Below are positions 1-11,340 of a stretch of 64,000 nt of DNA, in pieces. Source of the DNA: Cladopsammia gracilis (taxonomy: Eukaryota > Cnidaria > Anthozoa > Scleractinia > Dendrophylliidae); contig JAJGOT010000350.1 of assembly GCA_022457155.1 (NCBI GenBank), positions 608,001-672,000 on the forward strand, read 5' to 3'. The stretch's first letter is position 1. Every line of letters begins with the position of its first letter. A program made the translations under genes and the position numbers. Below the pieces are notes generated by a model that did not search any database, had not been told where the DNA came from, and worked only from the letters and a program-made list of their open reading frames with translations.

Positions 1-222
1 TGGTCCCGGCCGTGATTATAGAAAAAAAATCAGTAAATAAATATTTCTCCTTTTGCCGTAACAAATTGAATTTTTTAAAATTTGAATTTTGGCTTTACGG
101 TTCGTATATAAGAACACAAATTCATGTGGACAACCAGAACATATTTTAGCCAAGGGATCGCTCAGCTTTTGGTCCCGGCCGCGATTACAGAAAATAAATC
201 AGTGAATAAATATTTCTCCATT
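1..222. repeat. Two-unit tandem repeat, about 169-bp period
   Basis: The motif beginning TGGTCCCGGCC at position 1 recurs at position 170 and stays similar for roughly 50 bases. The first unit is cut by the window edge, so the array may continue to the left. It contains no credible gene. Confidence 0.6.
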
Positions 223-2322
223 TGCCTTGTATGCCGTGTATTTATACCGAGCAATCTAGATCAAACACTGATACACGAGCGGTAGATTTATCTCGCGTCA
301 AGACCGTATATTCCGCGTGGAATGTTCTGTTCTATATTTCCGACATATGTAGCTGTCAAATGAAAACAAAAGCGTCTGTCACGAGAACAATAAAACCACT
401 TTGATGAAGGACATGCTCACAAGTATAAAATCACTTCCGGTCAAGTCAAGTGTAGCCACAGATCGGACGAAAAGCCGCATCTAAAAACAACCCAAAACTA
501 AGCAGGAAAACGGGCGTCCCAACAAACAAATCATGCCTCACATGATTATTCACCCTTTAATTAATCGAGGTGTGAAGTTCTAGCCGTAATTGGTCAGTAA
601 CAAGAGAATTATGCTTTAAAATAAAACTGCCCTCATTTTAGTTTCATCCCTTGCTCTCTTTCTCTCTTTCTGGAGAGTTAATAGTTAATAATAATGGGAA
701 CTTGAGTTAATAATAATGGAAACTTGAGACGTAATAGGCGCGTCATATTTACGAGGCGCCAGACAAGATAATATTTGAAACGTGCAAGGTCAACCGTCTT
801 CGCTCTGATTCAAATCCCTTCCAAAACGACTCAAAAAGACACAGGAAAACAGGTAAATAACAATATTTTATTAAATGATTATGTTACAGCCGATAAAGCG
901 TTTGGGCGCCCTGTGATATTCGCGTCTGATCTGCGTCTGCAGCTAATATTTAACTTTATAATTCAACACATTGATACACTGCCCAAATATTATTAAAAAG
1001 TTATCGATATACGTTATGTCTACATGACGTATAACCAGCGATGGCGGTAAATTTCGAATTTTGAAGGAAACTGAAAATGACTGCTGCCTGCAATTTCGTG
1101 TTTTTGGGCGAGAAAGTGCGTGAACTACTAGTTAAAAAAGGGAAAAGAAAGAAAAAAAGAGAAGAAAAGAGAAAAATTATTGTTCACATGATTGGACAAA
1201 AAAGGCGCGAAATTTTCGAGTTGTCGCGGTCGCAGTGTTTCTTTTCTTAGCGTAGCTGAATGGAAGCTGGTTCAAAGTTGACCAAAGTTTAACCGCTCGA
1301 CAAGGAGTGAATGAAGGAGCACAATTTTCGGAAATTTCCTTTAGTAATCACTTCTGGAATATGATATAGACTTTATGCTACCTCAGAAAAGTTTCTGATC
1401 TCGTCATTACGGCTGTAGGAGCTAAAAAATCGAGCAAGTTTGTAAACAACATTGATCGACTCAGCTCGTACTTCGATGTTTGAAAATTTGGTGCTGATGG
1501 AAGGGACTAAAAAGCCAAATCTCAGTACAGGTACAATGTTTTAACCGTTTTTGTATCCTTTAGCTGTGAATTTTTGTAAGACATACTAGTAAGCTTACTG
1601 TCCACGCTGCAGTTCTTTCCGACTTTTCGCCGCTATGTTTAGGTACGTAGCCGTCTGTTTGTTCAATTTGTTTTGATTCCGAATTGAACTTTTTAAAATA
1701 CGAAACACTTGTAACTAAGACATTCTATGCCATTTTACTGTGTTTTAATTCGTGCAGTCACTTCTCTGTCCCGTTCTTTAAGTAGACGAAAGCTCTTCGT
1801 AGAAACTCTCAACTGATTGTGTACGCTAAATTAATTTTAGATTGGCAAAAGTTTCGGCATTCGCTGCTTTTTTGTTTAAGAAATGGTGCGAGGTAAAATA
1901 TTGTTATAAGCTTTTTTACTTAATGAAATATTATATATCTCAATGGTTTTTTTCTAGAAACTGTGATTTATTATCAATGTGTTGAATTTATAAAACAATT
2001 CAAGTGTTCAAGCTTGCGCAATATTGACAAAGGCGCCACTTTCATTCATGAACTGTGTTAAATGGCAGAAATCAAACAAAAAATGTAGAAGTAAAAAAAC
2101 ATAAACATAGAATTTTCAAATGATGACAATGTATTTAATTAATAGTGAACTCTAACGGAGAGAGAAGTTGTATTGTTTGTTTTTTTCTGTATTTTGCAAA
2201 ATGACGCCAGATTTTTTTTTTTTAACTTTAAATTCTGCTGCTATCCTACAACTCGGGCATTAAATAATTAGCTTTTTTTAGTTGTATAACAAATGATGTG
2301 CACAGTTCAGTCCCTGACATAC
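223..2322 (-). other. Probable intron 1 of the left GPCR paralogue (non-coding)
   Basis: No convincing coding sequence is visible on either strand. The stretch follows the splice donor of the minus-strand GPCR exon 1. Near 2100-2160 it shares sequence, inverted, with intron 1 of the intact gene around 36.9 kb. The intact gene's intron 1 is 2,782 bp, so exon 2 of this paralogue would be expected beyond the left edge. A short direct repeat lies near 680-730. Confidence 0.5.
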
Positions 2323-2435
2323 CTCATATCTTGATTCTTCACCATGATGGCACAAACCAAAGAGTTTCCAGCGACATTTAAGATGACGAGTAAGCACTGC
2401 ACCGTTGTTGTCGCTATCTCAGCTGATTCAGACAT
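2323..2435 (-). CDS. Class A GPCR paralogue, exon 1 (rest outside the window)
   Basis: Reading leftwards from the ATG at 2435, this exon encodes about 37 residues: a short N-terminus (MSESAEIATTT) and transmembrane segment 1 with the conserved GNSLV motif (N1.50). It ends AG|GTATGT in phase 2, exactly like exon 1 of the intact gene at 35365-35477. The two differ by a handful of conservative changes, and homology continues into the 5' flank and intron 1, so this is a gene duplicate in inverted orientation. The exon is open with a good donor. Whether the whole gene is intact cannot be seen. Ligand unknown. Confidence 0.85.
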
Positions 2436-2960
2436 GGCCTCCAGAGTTGGTCCGATTTCTTTCGTTTGTTATCTAGGGATAAATATTTCAAAACCTAGTC
2501 ATTGTTAAATACCCTAATCAGACCGAACATCTGTCACTTTCTCGCTCGGTGTTCAAAATGGCGGCGAAACCCAACCTTGGCAAAAGAAACATTGTATAAA
2601 ATTTTGATTACCCATTGGCGAACCTTAAAGACATTTTGAATTTCTTAAAATGCCCAAGATATTTGGAGGTTTATTACATCTATTTTACAACGACTTTTTA
2701 CTTTCTTACGGGTATTGTGATATCACTCTCAGTAGTCATTGTTAAAATGTCAAAAGTAAACAAACAAAAACAAACAAATTAGTGTCTAATAATGTCTATT
2801 TGTCTAAGTTTTACTTCACGGATTATTTGAAACCACTCCAACACAATTTACACGCACAATAGGCACAAATAAGGTTTTGGCTGAACTTTGGTTGGCAAAA
2901 TAAGGTAGCGTTGCCTTCTTCTAGATCTAATTTTACACATTCTTTGGTTAAAGCATTCCT
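2436..2960. other. 5' flank of the left GPCR paralogue
   Basis: No gene seen. Positions 2440-2640 match the reverse complement of 35150-35340, the 5' flank of the intact GPCR, with moderate divergence and small indels. Shared promoter or 5' UTR sequence may be here, but no core promoter motif is obvious. Confidence 0.5.
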
Positions 2961-3185
2961 CTAAAACGGCTTGACCTCATACTATATATAAAGGCATATC
3001 TTGTTACCATAACAACCGATTCTGACCAAATGTTTTCAAAATGTGTCGCTGGGATAAAAAAACGGCTCCTTAACACAGCATCTGCTAATAATAATAATTC
3101 ATGAAAAAATGGCAGAAAAATCTAAGGGGGTGTCGGGATGGCATCCACCCGCTCTTGCACGTCCAAGGGTTATGTTGCCTGAGAA
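2960..3185 (+). repeat. Dispersed repeat family, copy 1
   Basis: A block starting near 'cttgacctcatac', continuing through 'accataacaaccgattctg' and 'aaaatgtgtcgc' to a 'ggcatccaccc' segment, recurs in the same order at 39130-39320. Its first half also recurs at about 14395-14500 (opposite strand) and 49700-49800. No coding capacity is recognised, and the class is unresolved. Confidence 0.55.
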
Positions 3186-3978
3186 AGGAAGTCATCATAG
3201 ATGAACGTGGGATGTGAAATGCTAATTCAGTCAAAAGTAAAATTCTCCAAACCTTGTTAAATGTATACCCGTTCCAAACCTGATGGAAGGAGTAAACGAC
3301 ATTGAAAACCATGAGGTAAAAATCGTGAAGGCCTTTCACCCTAATTTTACAAAGTGATTGTTTTAGGCGGGCCCCGTTTTACCTTGTTTTAGATCAACAC
3401 AAACAAATTCTCACATCGAGAATATTACGGATTAGAAAATCAAGCAATACCCACTAATTTAAAAGCACCATCGCGAACTTTAAAACGAAAGTGTAGTAAC
3501 AGAATGCTTTAGCATTCAGAAATATCCTTGATTTGGCCATAGAAAGAAAGGTACTAAGCGTTTAAGAAAAGTCTCTCAAAGTCACACAGGCTCAAGCCTC
3601 AAGAAGAGTTAAGTAAAAACCACAGTGTACTACGCAGTCAACATATCATTTCAGAACCTATCACTTTAGGGAAAAAAACTACGGAAGTTCTAAAGCTTTC
3701 TCACAGGATTGTCAGGATACGTACATAACCCAATAACCGAAATAGCAAGAAAAAAGAATGGACGCTATAAAAGAGGTGAATTTTTTCACAAACAAGCACA
3801 AAGTAAATCATGCTTTATGATTTTGGATAAATGACAGTTGAGAAATTTGTGTCATTTGTATTTAAATTACCCTTTTCGAGGGATAAAAACCTGGATCGTT
3901 TTGGAAAGCAGATTATATAAGCGCGGTCACATCTTAATATCCTCTATAAACTGCAATAAAGTCGCAATATTAATGTAT
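3186..3978. other. Non-coding, AT-rich
   Basis: No gene, tRNA or clear repeat boundary is seen. It precedes the LTR remnant. Confidence 0.4.
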
Positions 3979-4180
3979 TGTAGCGAAATTAGTAAACTAT
4001 AGTTGTTGTGCGCGAGCTAGCAGAAGACAGTTATTGTTGTCGTAGAAGATGTCGTGAGTGACATACGTATGGGTAGAGTATAAAAGGAAACTACGCGTTG
4101 TAACTGGGAGAACACGGAGCTAGTTTTGAATAAAGACTGTTGGCTGTGGTTTACATTTGTGGTCTGCTCGTCCCGTTACA
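3979..4180 (+). repeat. Candidate 5' LTR of a Gypsy-like retrotransposon
   Basis: The block begins TGTA and ends TACA. It contains a TATA-like GTATAAAAG at 4078-4086 and an AATAAA poly(A) signal at 4129-4134, and is followed two bases later by a primer-binding site. That is the full order expected of an LTR (about 202 bp). No second copy is present in the window, so the 5' boundary is inferred from the inverted end bases only. Confidence 0.65.
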
Positions 4181-4182
4181 TT

Positions 4183-4201
4183 TGGTGTCAGAAGTGGGAT
4201 T
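4183..4201 (+). other. Primer-binding site, tRNA-Leu type
   Basis: TGGTGTCAGAAGTGGGATT is complementary to the 3' end, including CCA, of an animal tRNA-Leu (CAA type). It starts two bases after the LTR, where reverse-transcription priming occurs in LTR retrotransposons. Confidence 0.75.
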
Positions 4202-4605
4202 CGGCTCATCGCATCGGAACCTCCGCGTGTTCTTCGATCATCCATAACCAAGAATTACATTGCAAGAGTTATCAGCGACTGCAACTGGAAGGTTATAGAT
4301 CGTTTCGTATTGAGTTGATGTTGAAGACTGAGATTTATTCTGAGGGCTGAAGATAAGGGTGAAAAACTGTGCAGTTGATTTGTGCACATTAAAGTTGAGT
4401 TATCACACTTCAATTGTTATTGTAGTTCTTAAAAGTAGTTCAATCTACTTTGTTTACCTTTGAATCCTTGTTGTAGTTGGTTGCCGTTGTAGTTTAGTTG
4501 TTGCTTGCGTGATCAGGCGACCGTTATTTTTGCATTGTGATTTAGCTGTGTTGTAGTTGTGATAGTTGTTAGTGATATTGGATAGGATATTGGATAAGAT
4601 TTAGG

Positions 4606-5118
4606 ATGGCAACTGCAGAAGACAGCTACAGCGAACTTCAGGAACCGGGGCTTCAGGATTTATCGGCGGATCATCGTCGTTTAGAGAGTCGAGAAGATGA
4701 TTTATCTTGCCCGGGACTTCAGGAATCGCCGGCACTGGTTGTTACGGCTATTCAAGAGTTGGGCCGAAGGCTTCAGAGTAACGGTGAAGACATGGAGCGA
4801 CGAATGAGTGATTATTTTCAAGCACAAATCGATGAATTGAACAACAAAATATGGCATCTTTCGGACAACGTGCAAGCTGGCCGCGCGGAACCTGGACACC
4901 AACCGGAAATTAACGTTGATGCGCGTGAACCGGAAGTGAGATATGAAGACGCCGGAAATCGTCGTTTAACGGAAAAACCCGTTATAACACCAGCACCGTT
5001 TAACGGCAAATCATCATGGGAAGATTATCAAATACAATTTGAACTGGTGTCTGAATTGAATAACTGGGATCACACAACGAAAGCGATTTACCTCGCAGCC
5101 AGCTTGCTCGATTCTTGA
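4606..5118 (+). pseudogene. Gag N-terminal fragment of the LTR retrotransposon (truncated)
   Basis: The open frame starts at an ATG 405 bases after the primer-binding site and encodes about 170 residues. The first ~110 are acidic and coiled-coil-like. The last ~40 (around TPAPFNGKSSWEDYQIQF) resemble the start of the capsid-like domain of metazoan Ty3/Gypsy Gag, where a target protein 'fragment' is followed by W-x-DY. The frame stops just as LINE-type ORF1 sequence begins, so the rest of gag, all of pol and the 3' LTR are missing here. Family assignment is inference from motif and context. Confidence 0.65.
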
Positions 5119-5330
5119 AATACCCTGACAAAGAGAGAATTTTATCGCTGGGAAAGCATCTGCGTGACAAAGATATCTTCATGTTTTCTGACTTCCCTGA
5201 AGGCATTCAACAAACACGGAAACGACAACTTAAGAAGCTCACGGACGCAAAACAAGCTGGAAAGAAGGTTTCCTTTAGCAAAAGTAGACCGGATATGTTA
5301 TACATCGATGGGCTCTTTGTCCCCGAATAA
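5115..5330 (+). pseudogene. LINE ORF1 C-terminal fragment (nucleic-acid-binding protein)
   Basis: About 70 residues, including '[16 protein letters not shown]', the run of Arg/Lys after it and the closing '[12 protein letters not shown]', match the layout of the C-terminal domain of L1-type ORF1 proteins (the 'L1 transposase-like' family). ORF1 coats the LINE RNA. The N-terminal coiled coil and RRM are missing. The stop is at 5328-5330. Confidence 0.6.
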
Positions 5331-5800
5331 ACTGGAACTAAACATTATCTCATGCTGTGAGTCTGGTAGAACCATCTTCAAATTTGCTAACTTTAGCCAT
5401 TTAAGCATAACATCTTGATATCGAACTCTTGGTATTTAGTTTTTTTTTTTTTTTATGAGGCTGCAGGAGCTTTATATGTACGGTATATCTTTCTTTTTCT
5501 GTTTTCGGAAGATCACACAAGAGGTAAGCTTTGGTTTTCTTTGCTTATTTATTTATTTTGGTTTTCTTTGCTTATTTATTTATTTAACCATGATTTACTT
5601 TAATTTGCATAGGCTGCAGTTATTTTTGGTATGGTAATTTTTTTCATTTTTAATTCACAACCGTGTGAATTACTAAAGGTGTTGAAAAATACCGTTAGCA
5701 TTAATAGCATTAATTATAATGTTATTGTTATTTTCGGCTAGGATCTTTCTTGTGGAATTGTTTTTGTGTATTATTTTAATAGCAAAAATTAATGACTTTC
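5331..5800 (+). repeat. LINE inter-ORF spacer with T-tracts and a short tandem duplication
   Basis: Non-coding spacer between ORF1 and ORF2. It has a T-run near 5438-5453 and a directly duplicated ~27-bp unit (ggttttctttgcttattt...) at about 5530-5585. Nothing else is seen. Confidence 0.45.
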
Positions 5801-6773
5801 ATGACAGATTTTAAACTTATTTCTTTTAATGTGCGAGGTTTGCGTTCTTTAAACAAAAGGAAGGCAATACTAATGTGGCTTATAAAACAGAAGGCGGATA
5901 TTGTTTTCCTTCAGGAAACGTATAGCTCCTTTGAAGACGAAAAGTTTTGAAATACGCAGTGGAAGGGCAAGATACCCCCGTTTTGTTTGTAAACATCTAT
6001 GCACCAAACAAAATTCATGAACAGGACGCTTTCTTCAAAAAGATTGAAAGGAAACTTGATAGTTACGATTTTGACCTAAATAGAAAAATCATTATAGGAG
6101 GCGATTTTAATATTTTCTTTGACGAAGATTTGGATTGTCTAGGTGGTCACCCAAAGATTAAACAGAAAAACGTGGATATTGTTAAAGATATCATGTTAGC
6201 TAACGAGTTAACTGATGTTTGGAGAATTCGTCACCCAGACAAAAAGCGTTTCAATGGAGACAGCCAAATTCTACAATTAAACGTAGACTGGACTTTTGGT
6301 TAATTAGTAATTCGAGTCAAGAGGACATTTTTTCTACCGATATTATTCCCGCAATAAAAACTGACCACTCGGCCATTACCTTGAACTTTAAAAAGATCGT
6401 TGAACATAAACCGGGTCCCTCTTATTGGAAGTTTAATTCAAGTCTTGTTGAAGATCGTGAATATAACGACTTTATTAAGAATTCATACCCAAACTGGTTA
6501 GAAGAGTACAAGGATATAACTAGTAAGCGCCTTCTTTGGGACATTATCAAATACAGAATACGTAAAGATACAATTTCCTTCAGTAAGCGGAAGGCAAGAA
6601 AGCGACGCGATAAGTTATTCGAACTGGAGAAAGAAGACAAAAGATGGCAGGAGATATGCGATGAATCTCCAACATCTGAAAATTTAACTGGTCTGGAGGA
6701 AACGCGAATTAGATATGAATCTGCTTATGATTGCGTAATACAAGGTGCTATAATTCGATCTCCTGTCCGATAG
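5801..6773 (+). pseudogene. LINE ORF2 endonuclease domain (frameshifted)
   Basis: The first piece (ATG 5801, stop 5948-5950) has the endonuclease start 'LISFNVRGLRS' and 'FLQETYSS', supplying the metal-binding Asn and Glu. The second piece has 'NIYAPN' and 'GGDFN'. After a frameshift at about 6280 the third has 'RLDFWLISN' and the terminal 'TDH'. Together these are the conserved stations of the exonuclease-endonuclease-phosphatase fold that nicks target DNA for target-primed reverse transcription. A premature stop and a frameshift break it. Confidence 0.85.
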
Positions 6774-6999
6774 TTTGAAAAAGGGAAAAAAATAATAGTT
6801 ATTTCTTAAAACTTGAAAATCAAAACAATAGCTCTTCTTGTATTAGGAAATTAAAATTGGATGATGATAGAGTTACTACTGATCCGGTGGAAATTCTAGA
6901 TCAGCTTAAATTATTTTATTCAGATTTGTACCAAGATCATGGTTCTAACAGTGACGGGGACGTAGCTGCCAGATTCCTATAGAATCCTTCTATACCCAA

Positions 7000-9383
7000 G
7001 TTAGATGAGGATAAAAGAGAAAAATGCGAAGGAAGACTTACATACAACGAATGTTATCGCTCGCTTCTTACTTTTCAAACTGGGAAAGCCCCTGGGAATG
7101 ACGGTTTGACAGCCGAGTTTTATAAGACCTTTTGGCCACTCCTGGGTAATCTTGTAGTGGATTGTCTCAATGAAGCCTATGAGTGTGGAGAATTTTCAAC
7201 TTCTCAGAAAATGGCCATAATTAAATTGATCGAAAAGAAAGGTAAAGATAAAATGTATATTAAAAACTGGAGGCCAATCTCTCTTCTAAACGTGGACGTC
7301 AAGATTGCATCCAAAGCTATTGCTAAAAGGTTAGAAACTGTTTTACGGCTCATCATTCACGAAAATCAATGCGCCTATGTCAAGGGCCGATCAATCTTTG
7401 ATTGCACCAGAATTATAGATGATATCATGTTTTATACCAAAGAAAATACGTTATCTGGTCTTTTACTGGCTATCGACTTCGAAAAGGCTTTCGACTATCT
7501 GGATTGGACTTTCTTAAACAAGGTTTTGTCAGCCTTCAATTTCGGTCAATCATTCATCAAATGGGTCAACACCTTTTATTCTAATATCCAAAGTTGTGTC
7601 ATGAATAATGGCTTTTCCTCTGTTCATTTTGATCTAATGCGGGGGGTGAGACAGGGCGATCCACTATCCCCCGATCTCTTTATTATTGCTCTTGAAACAC
7701 TAGCTATATACGCTAGAGGCAGCGATGATATTAAAGGTATCAACCTTCGGGATGAACATGAAGTTAAATTAACTGCCTTTGCTGATGATATGACTACCTT
7801 TTTAAAAGACGACCAGTCTGCTGACAACCTCATGAAGATACTGAAAGATTTCGGGCTGTGCTCCGGCCTCAAGCTTAACAAAAGCAAGCTAGAAGCTTGT
7901 TACCTGGGTACTTCTTCCACAACTGACTTTAATTTTAACGTAGACATCAAGGACTGTATTAAAATATTAGGAATCTTTTTTTCGTATAATAGAAAAGAAG
8001 CCGCTAAATTAAATTTTGTATCAATTTTGGATTCTTTGAAAAAGAAACTGAATTTATGGAAATAGGGGAACTTAACTGTTTTAGGTAGAGTCCAAATCGT
8101 TAAAACATTTGCTATCTCGAAGTTTCTCTATCGTGCATCACAGTTACCTCTCTGTAATGAAATAATCAAGAGTGCTAACAAAATCATCTACGACTTTATA
8201 TGGAAAGGCAAGGACAAAGTCAAGAGAGAAGGGCTCTAATAAATAATATTGAAAATGGGGGTCTAAAAATGATACACTTGGAATCTCTTATTCAAGCCCA
8301 GAAGATGTCTTTAAACGCTATGTGGACCCGGAATATGTTGCCAATTGGAACTTGTCTTAGACGCACTTTTAAGGCCGGACAGAGGCCCTTATCTTTTCAA
8401 GTGTAACTTTAGTCTTAGCGATCTTCCTGTAAAAGTTAGTCCTTTTTACGACGAATGTCTGACATTATGGTCTAGATTCAATACGACCATGCCTGATCAA
8501 GTCGAGGATATTTTGAATGAGATAGTTTGGAACAACAAGAATATCCTCGTTAACAAAAAATCTTGTTTTTATTTGGATTTGGTTGAGATTGGCATGCATA
8601 GAATTTGTGATATGGTTAAGGCCGATGGAAGTTTTTATACGTGGTCGGATTTGCAGCTCAAAGGTCTTCAGTCCAAAAAATTCCTCTTTTGGAATGGGTT
8701 CATAGATGCTATTCCTTTCAAATGGAGAAAAGAGTTGAAATCTATGACAGTCCCACATACACCCAATTTCGACCCACTAGAGTATGCATTGGTGCTAAAT
8801 TCTGTAAAAGTCTCTGTATCAGGAAAAAAAAAATGTATGAAGCACTTGCGTCTGATTTGCATGAAATCCCTACAGCACATTCTAGATTTAATGAAATGCT
8901 TCCCGATTCTGAGCTATTGTGGAATAAAATTTACAGTTTGCCCTTCCAAGTTGCGTTAGATACGTATACGAGAGACTTTCAGTATAAAATGTTGAATCAC
9001 CTTTATGTACCTTTTGTGGCAAGGACGATGAAACCCCCGAACATCTCTTTGTATTTTGCCAATCTTCTAGAGCTTTTTGGAAAGAAATTTCTAGCTGGTT
9101 ACGTGAATGTAGTATTGATACGCTTCCTGATCTAACCGATCAAGTTAACATTATGTTTGGTTTGTTTGATGCCAAAAGCCACTTTATACTTTTGAATCAT
9201 ATTGTGTTAATAGCAAAGCAGACTATCTTTTTCTGCAGATGGGAATCTATTGCTCCAAGCCTTATCATCTTCCTTGCACACCTTAAAAAGATCTTTAAAA
9301 TAGAAGAATACCTTGCTAAAGAAAAGAACAAATTAAATCTGCACCTGGAGAAATGGGAAAAACGTTTACAACCATTAAGTTGA
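7000..9383 (+). pseudogene. LINE ORF2 reverse transcriptase and C-terminal region (degenerate)
   Basis: The reverse-transcriptase domain is open to 8063. It shows 'GKAPGNDGLTAEF' (block 1), 'NWRPISLLNVDVKI' (block 2), 'AIDFEKAFD' (palm aspartate), 'GVRQGDPLSP' and 'FADDM' (catalytic FADD, about 7780). The block order and the 'LKLNKSKLEA' after FADD fit L1/Tx1-type elements. Beyond 8063 a stop and further frameshifts separate pieces of the C-terminal region, such as 'KIIYDFIWKGKDK', which run to a stop at 9381-9383. Stops before 7000 divide it from the endonuclease. Confidence 0.9.
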
Positions 9384-9435
9384 AATTTTCGGTTTTTAAA
9401 TAGCTTTTGCAGCCATCCCTTTTTCTTTCTCTTCG

Positions 9436-9436
9436 T

Positions 9437-9475
<39 letters not shown>
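9436..9475 (+). repeat. (ATTT)n microsatellite in the LINE 3' UTR
   Basis: About ten ATTT units lie between the ORF2 stop and the A-rich tail. Confidence 0.9.
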
Positions 9476-9600
9476 TGTATTTTTATGTATTTGTTTTTTT
9501 TTTTTCTTTTCTGTTACAGGTAATTATACTCATGTAAATTACTTCAATTAAACCTGTAAAATTGGGAAAAAATAATAAAAAATAATAATAAAAAAAAATA

Positions 9601-9708
9601 ACAATTCATTCGATGAAGAAAATATCTGCTCGGAGGCCCTGGAGCCCAGTACTTACTGGCGACGCTAGCACAAACCATTTATTAGAGCCTAACATGCATT
9701 CCTCGGCT
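9601..9708 (-). repeat. Paralogous segment block (matches 33.96-34.06 kb and 62.40-62.50 kb)
   Basis: The reverse complement of this stretch aligns with the block at 33960-34065 and its third copy at 62395-62495. It anchors the inverted segment A after the LINE tail. Homology ends at the dispersed repeat that starts near 9709. Confidence 0.75.
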
Positions 9709-9840
9709 AAATGTTTTATTTTTATTACTCGTGGCGAAGCACACGAGTTATAAATCCGGCGTTGACTTTTCTTGTTTTTTTCGTGTCACATTAGCGCATG
9801 CAAATTTATGCACGCATATTTAAGTCTACATAGACGACTA
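9709..9840 (+). repeat. Dispersed repeat (copy also at 52134-52250)
   Basis: The 'gtcaca..gcatgcaaatttatgcacgcatatttaa' region and the T-rich stretch before it recur at 52190-52250. Both copies are on the + strand although the surrounding segments are inverted, so these are independent insertions of one family. Confidence 0.5.
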
Positions 9841-10460
9841 TATGACTTTCGGCTATGAAATACATACCGTAAAATCTCTCCGTTTGTGTACTCGAGAAGC
9901 AAGATAAAGAACTACTGCGTACAACTGCACACTTTCAAGACAATTCAAGGCGTTCATGGATGGATAGGACCGTTTGATATTGTGTTCGCCGCTTATTCCT
10001 GTGGGATTTTTTCTCTGGCAAGTTCTGTGTTTTATATATTAAACTTGCCATTTGCTTAGCGATCGAGCTCCGGGTCGAGCTTAAGTGTCAGCTACTGAAT
10101 CTAGTGAATGCAGTGTAGTCTTACTTTTAAACCCGTGTATACGTGAAAGCATGATGAATAGGTTATCGGCAAGGGTGTTTAAATAAAATTCATTCTCTCA
10201 CTCACTCACTCACTCGCTCCTTCCATCAGCTGTAAACTTAGTGAGCAAATGCTTTGTTACGAACACGTTTCGTAACAGGAATTCAACGTGAATCCAACGA
10301 TAACAATAATTAATTTGATGTAAACGAATATAGACAACAATAAGCTTACAGATGTTTCGCATTTGGAGTTTTTAGTGCAACATTAAAATCGATCTAAAAG
10401 GATTTTGCAACCTAAGCACGCTTTCTGATGCGTATCTAGCTTAAAATAATAAAATTTAAT
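9841..10460. other. Non-coding with a (CTCA)n microsatellite at 10194-10215
   Basis: Apart from the short CTCA array nothing is recognisable. No gene seen. Confidence 0.4.
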
Positions 10461-10582
10461 GCTCTTGGACAGCGCAGTGGTTGAGTTTGTGGCTTAGTCC
10501 CGGACGGCCCGAGTTCGAATCTCCATCAAGTCCTCTTTTTTTTTTCTTTTTTTTTTTTCTTTTTTTCTTTTTTTTTTTTTTC
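10461..10582 (+). mobile_element. tRNA-derived SINE head
   Basis: An A-box-like AGCGCAGTGGTTGAG (from 10471) and a B-box-like GAGTTCGAATCTC (from 10511) sit about 40 bases apart, as in a tRNA gene. No proper cloverleaf acceptor stem forms, and the unit runs straight into a long pyrimidine/T tract (10536-10582). That is the structure of a short tRNA-derived SINE transcribed by RNA polymerase III rather than a tRNA gene. Confidence 0.55.
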
Positions 10583-11340
10583 GAACTGGACATTATGAAA
10601 GTGATGTACTTTTTTTTTCGTTCGTCAAAAATCCTTACGTTTAATTTAAAAAAAATATATATATCGAACTGTGTCAGTATGAAAACGTATTAAAGCTTAC
10701 GGCAATATTGCGTTACGCGTTACGCGTTAGCATTTCTTCTTCTCGGGTTGGCCCTTAGGAGCCTTTGATTAGATATAATTTTAAGCTTATGTTTCTCTGT
10801 AAAAGCACTCAAATCACTTGGGAATCAATGCTGCAATGAGTTAAAGGCGCCACGAGTTCAAGCTGTGTACAGCTTCTTGCTTTTTTTCAATTGCGGTTAG
10901 AGGGTTGATCGCATTATCAGCATATTGATTGTCTATGAATTGACAGGATCTGAAATGACAACAACGGAATTTTCTTCCTCTTACGGTAGCCTGGCCAAGC
11001 TCTGCTCAATATTTTAAATTGTACATTTCGCGGTAAAGATGGCAGTCGTTATTTAGATCTTGTTGAAAGTGAATATATGCATGTACCTACTGGTAAAATT
11101 ATTCGTAGCAATTATGTAGCCTGGATATTTAACCGATAGGTTAGTATGTCGTTTCCTAGGGTTCCCTTTCACATTTTGTACATGTATTCATTTTAGTTTT
11201 GCTTTACTTTTTAGAGACCATCCTTAATCACTTTAATGCAAATATGTACAAAGATTACTAGTTACTTCACACTTAATTAAGTGATTATACGGTGCGTTGC
11301 TACAGTTTCGAACGTGTAATTATTTTGGCTGCCGTCGGAT
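10583..11340. other. Non-coding
   Basis: No gene or sharply bounded repeat is seen. Short 'gcgttac' repeats occur near 10713-10730. Confidence 0.35.

Larger units (their letters stand above)
5115..9600 (+). mobile_element. Degenerate L1/Tx1-like LINE joined to the gag remnant
   Basis: In order, the stretch carries an ORF1 RNA-binding C-terminal piece, an apurinic-type endonuclease, a reverse transcriptase with its C-terminal region, an (ATTT)n tract and an A-rich tail ending near 9600. Several frameshifts and stops make it inactive. The upstream boundary falls inside gag at about 5113-5118. Downstream the A-rich tail is followed directly by sequence paralogous to 33.96-34.06 kb rather than by more gag. 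The insertion is therefore not a simple nested copy, because the remainder of the host LTR element was deleted or never present. Confidence 0.8.

Noticed and set aside
10461..10582. Functional tRNA gene
   Set aside because: A and B boxes are present, but no complete acceptor stem or anticodon arm forms, and a long T/C tract follows; a SINE head is more likely.
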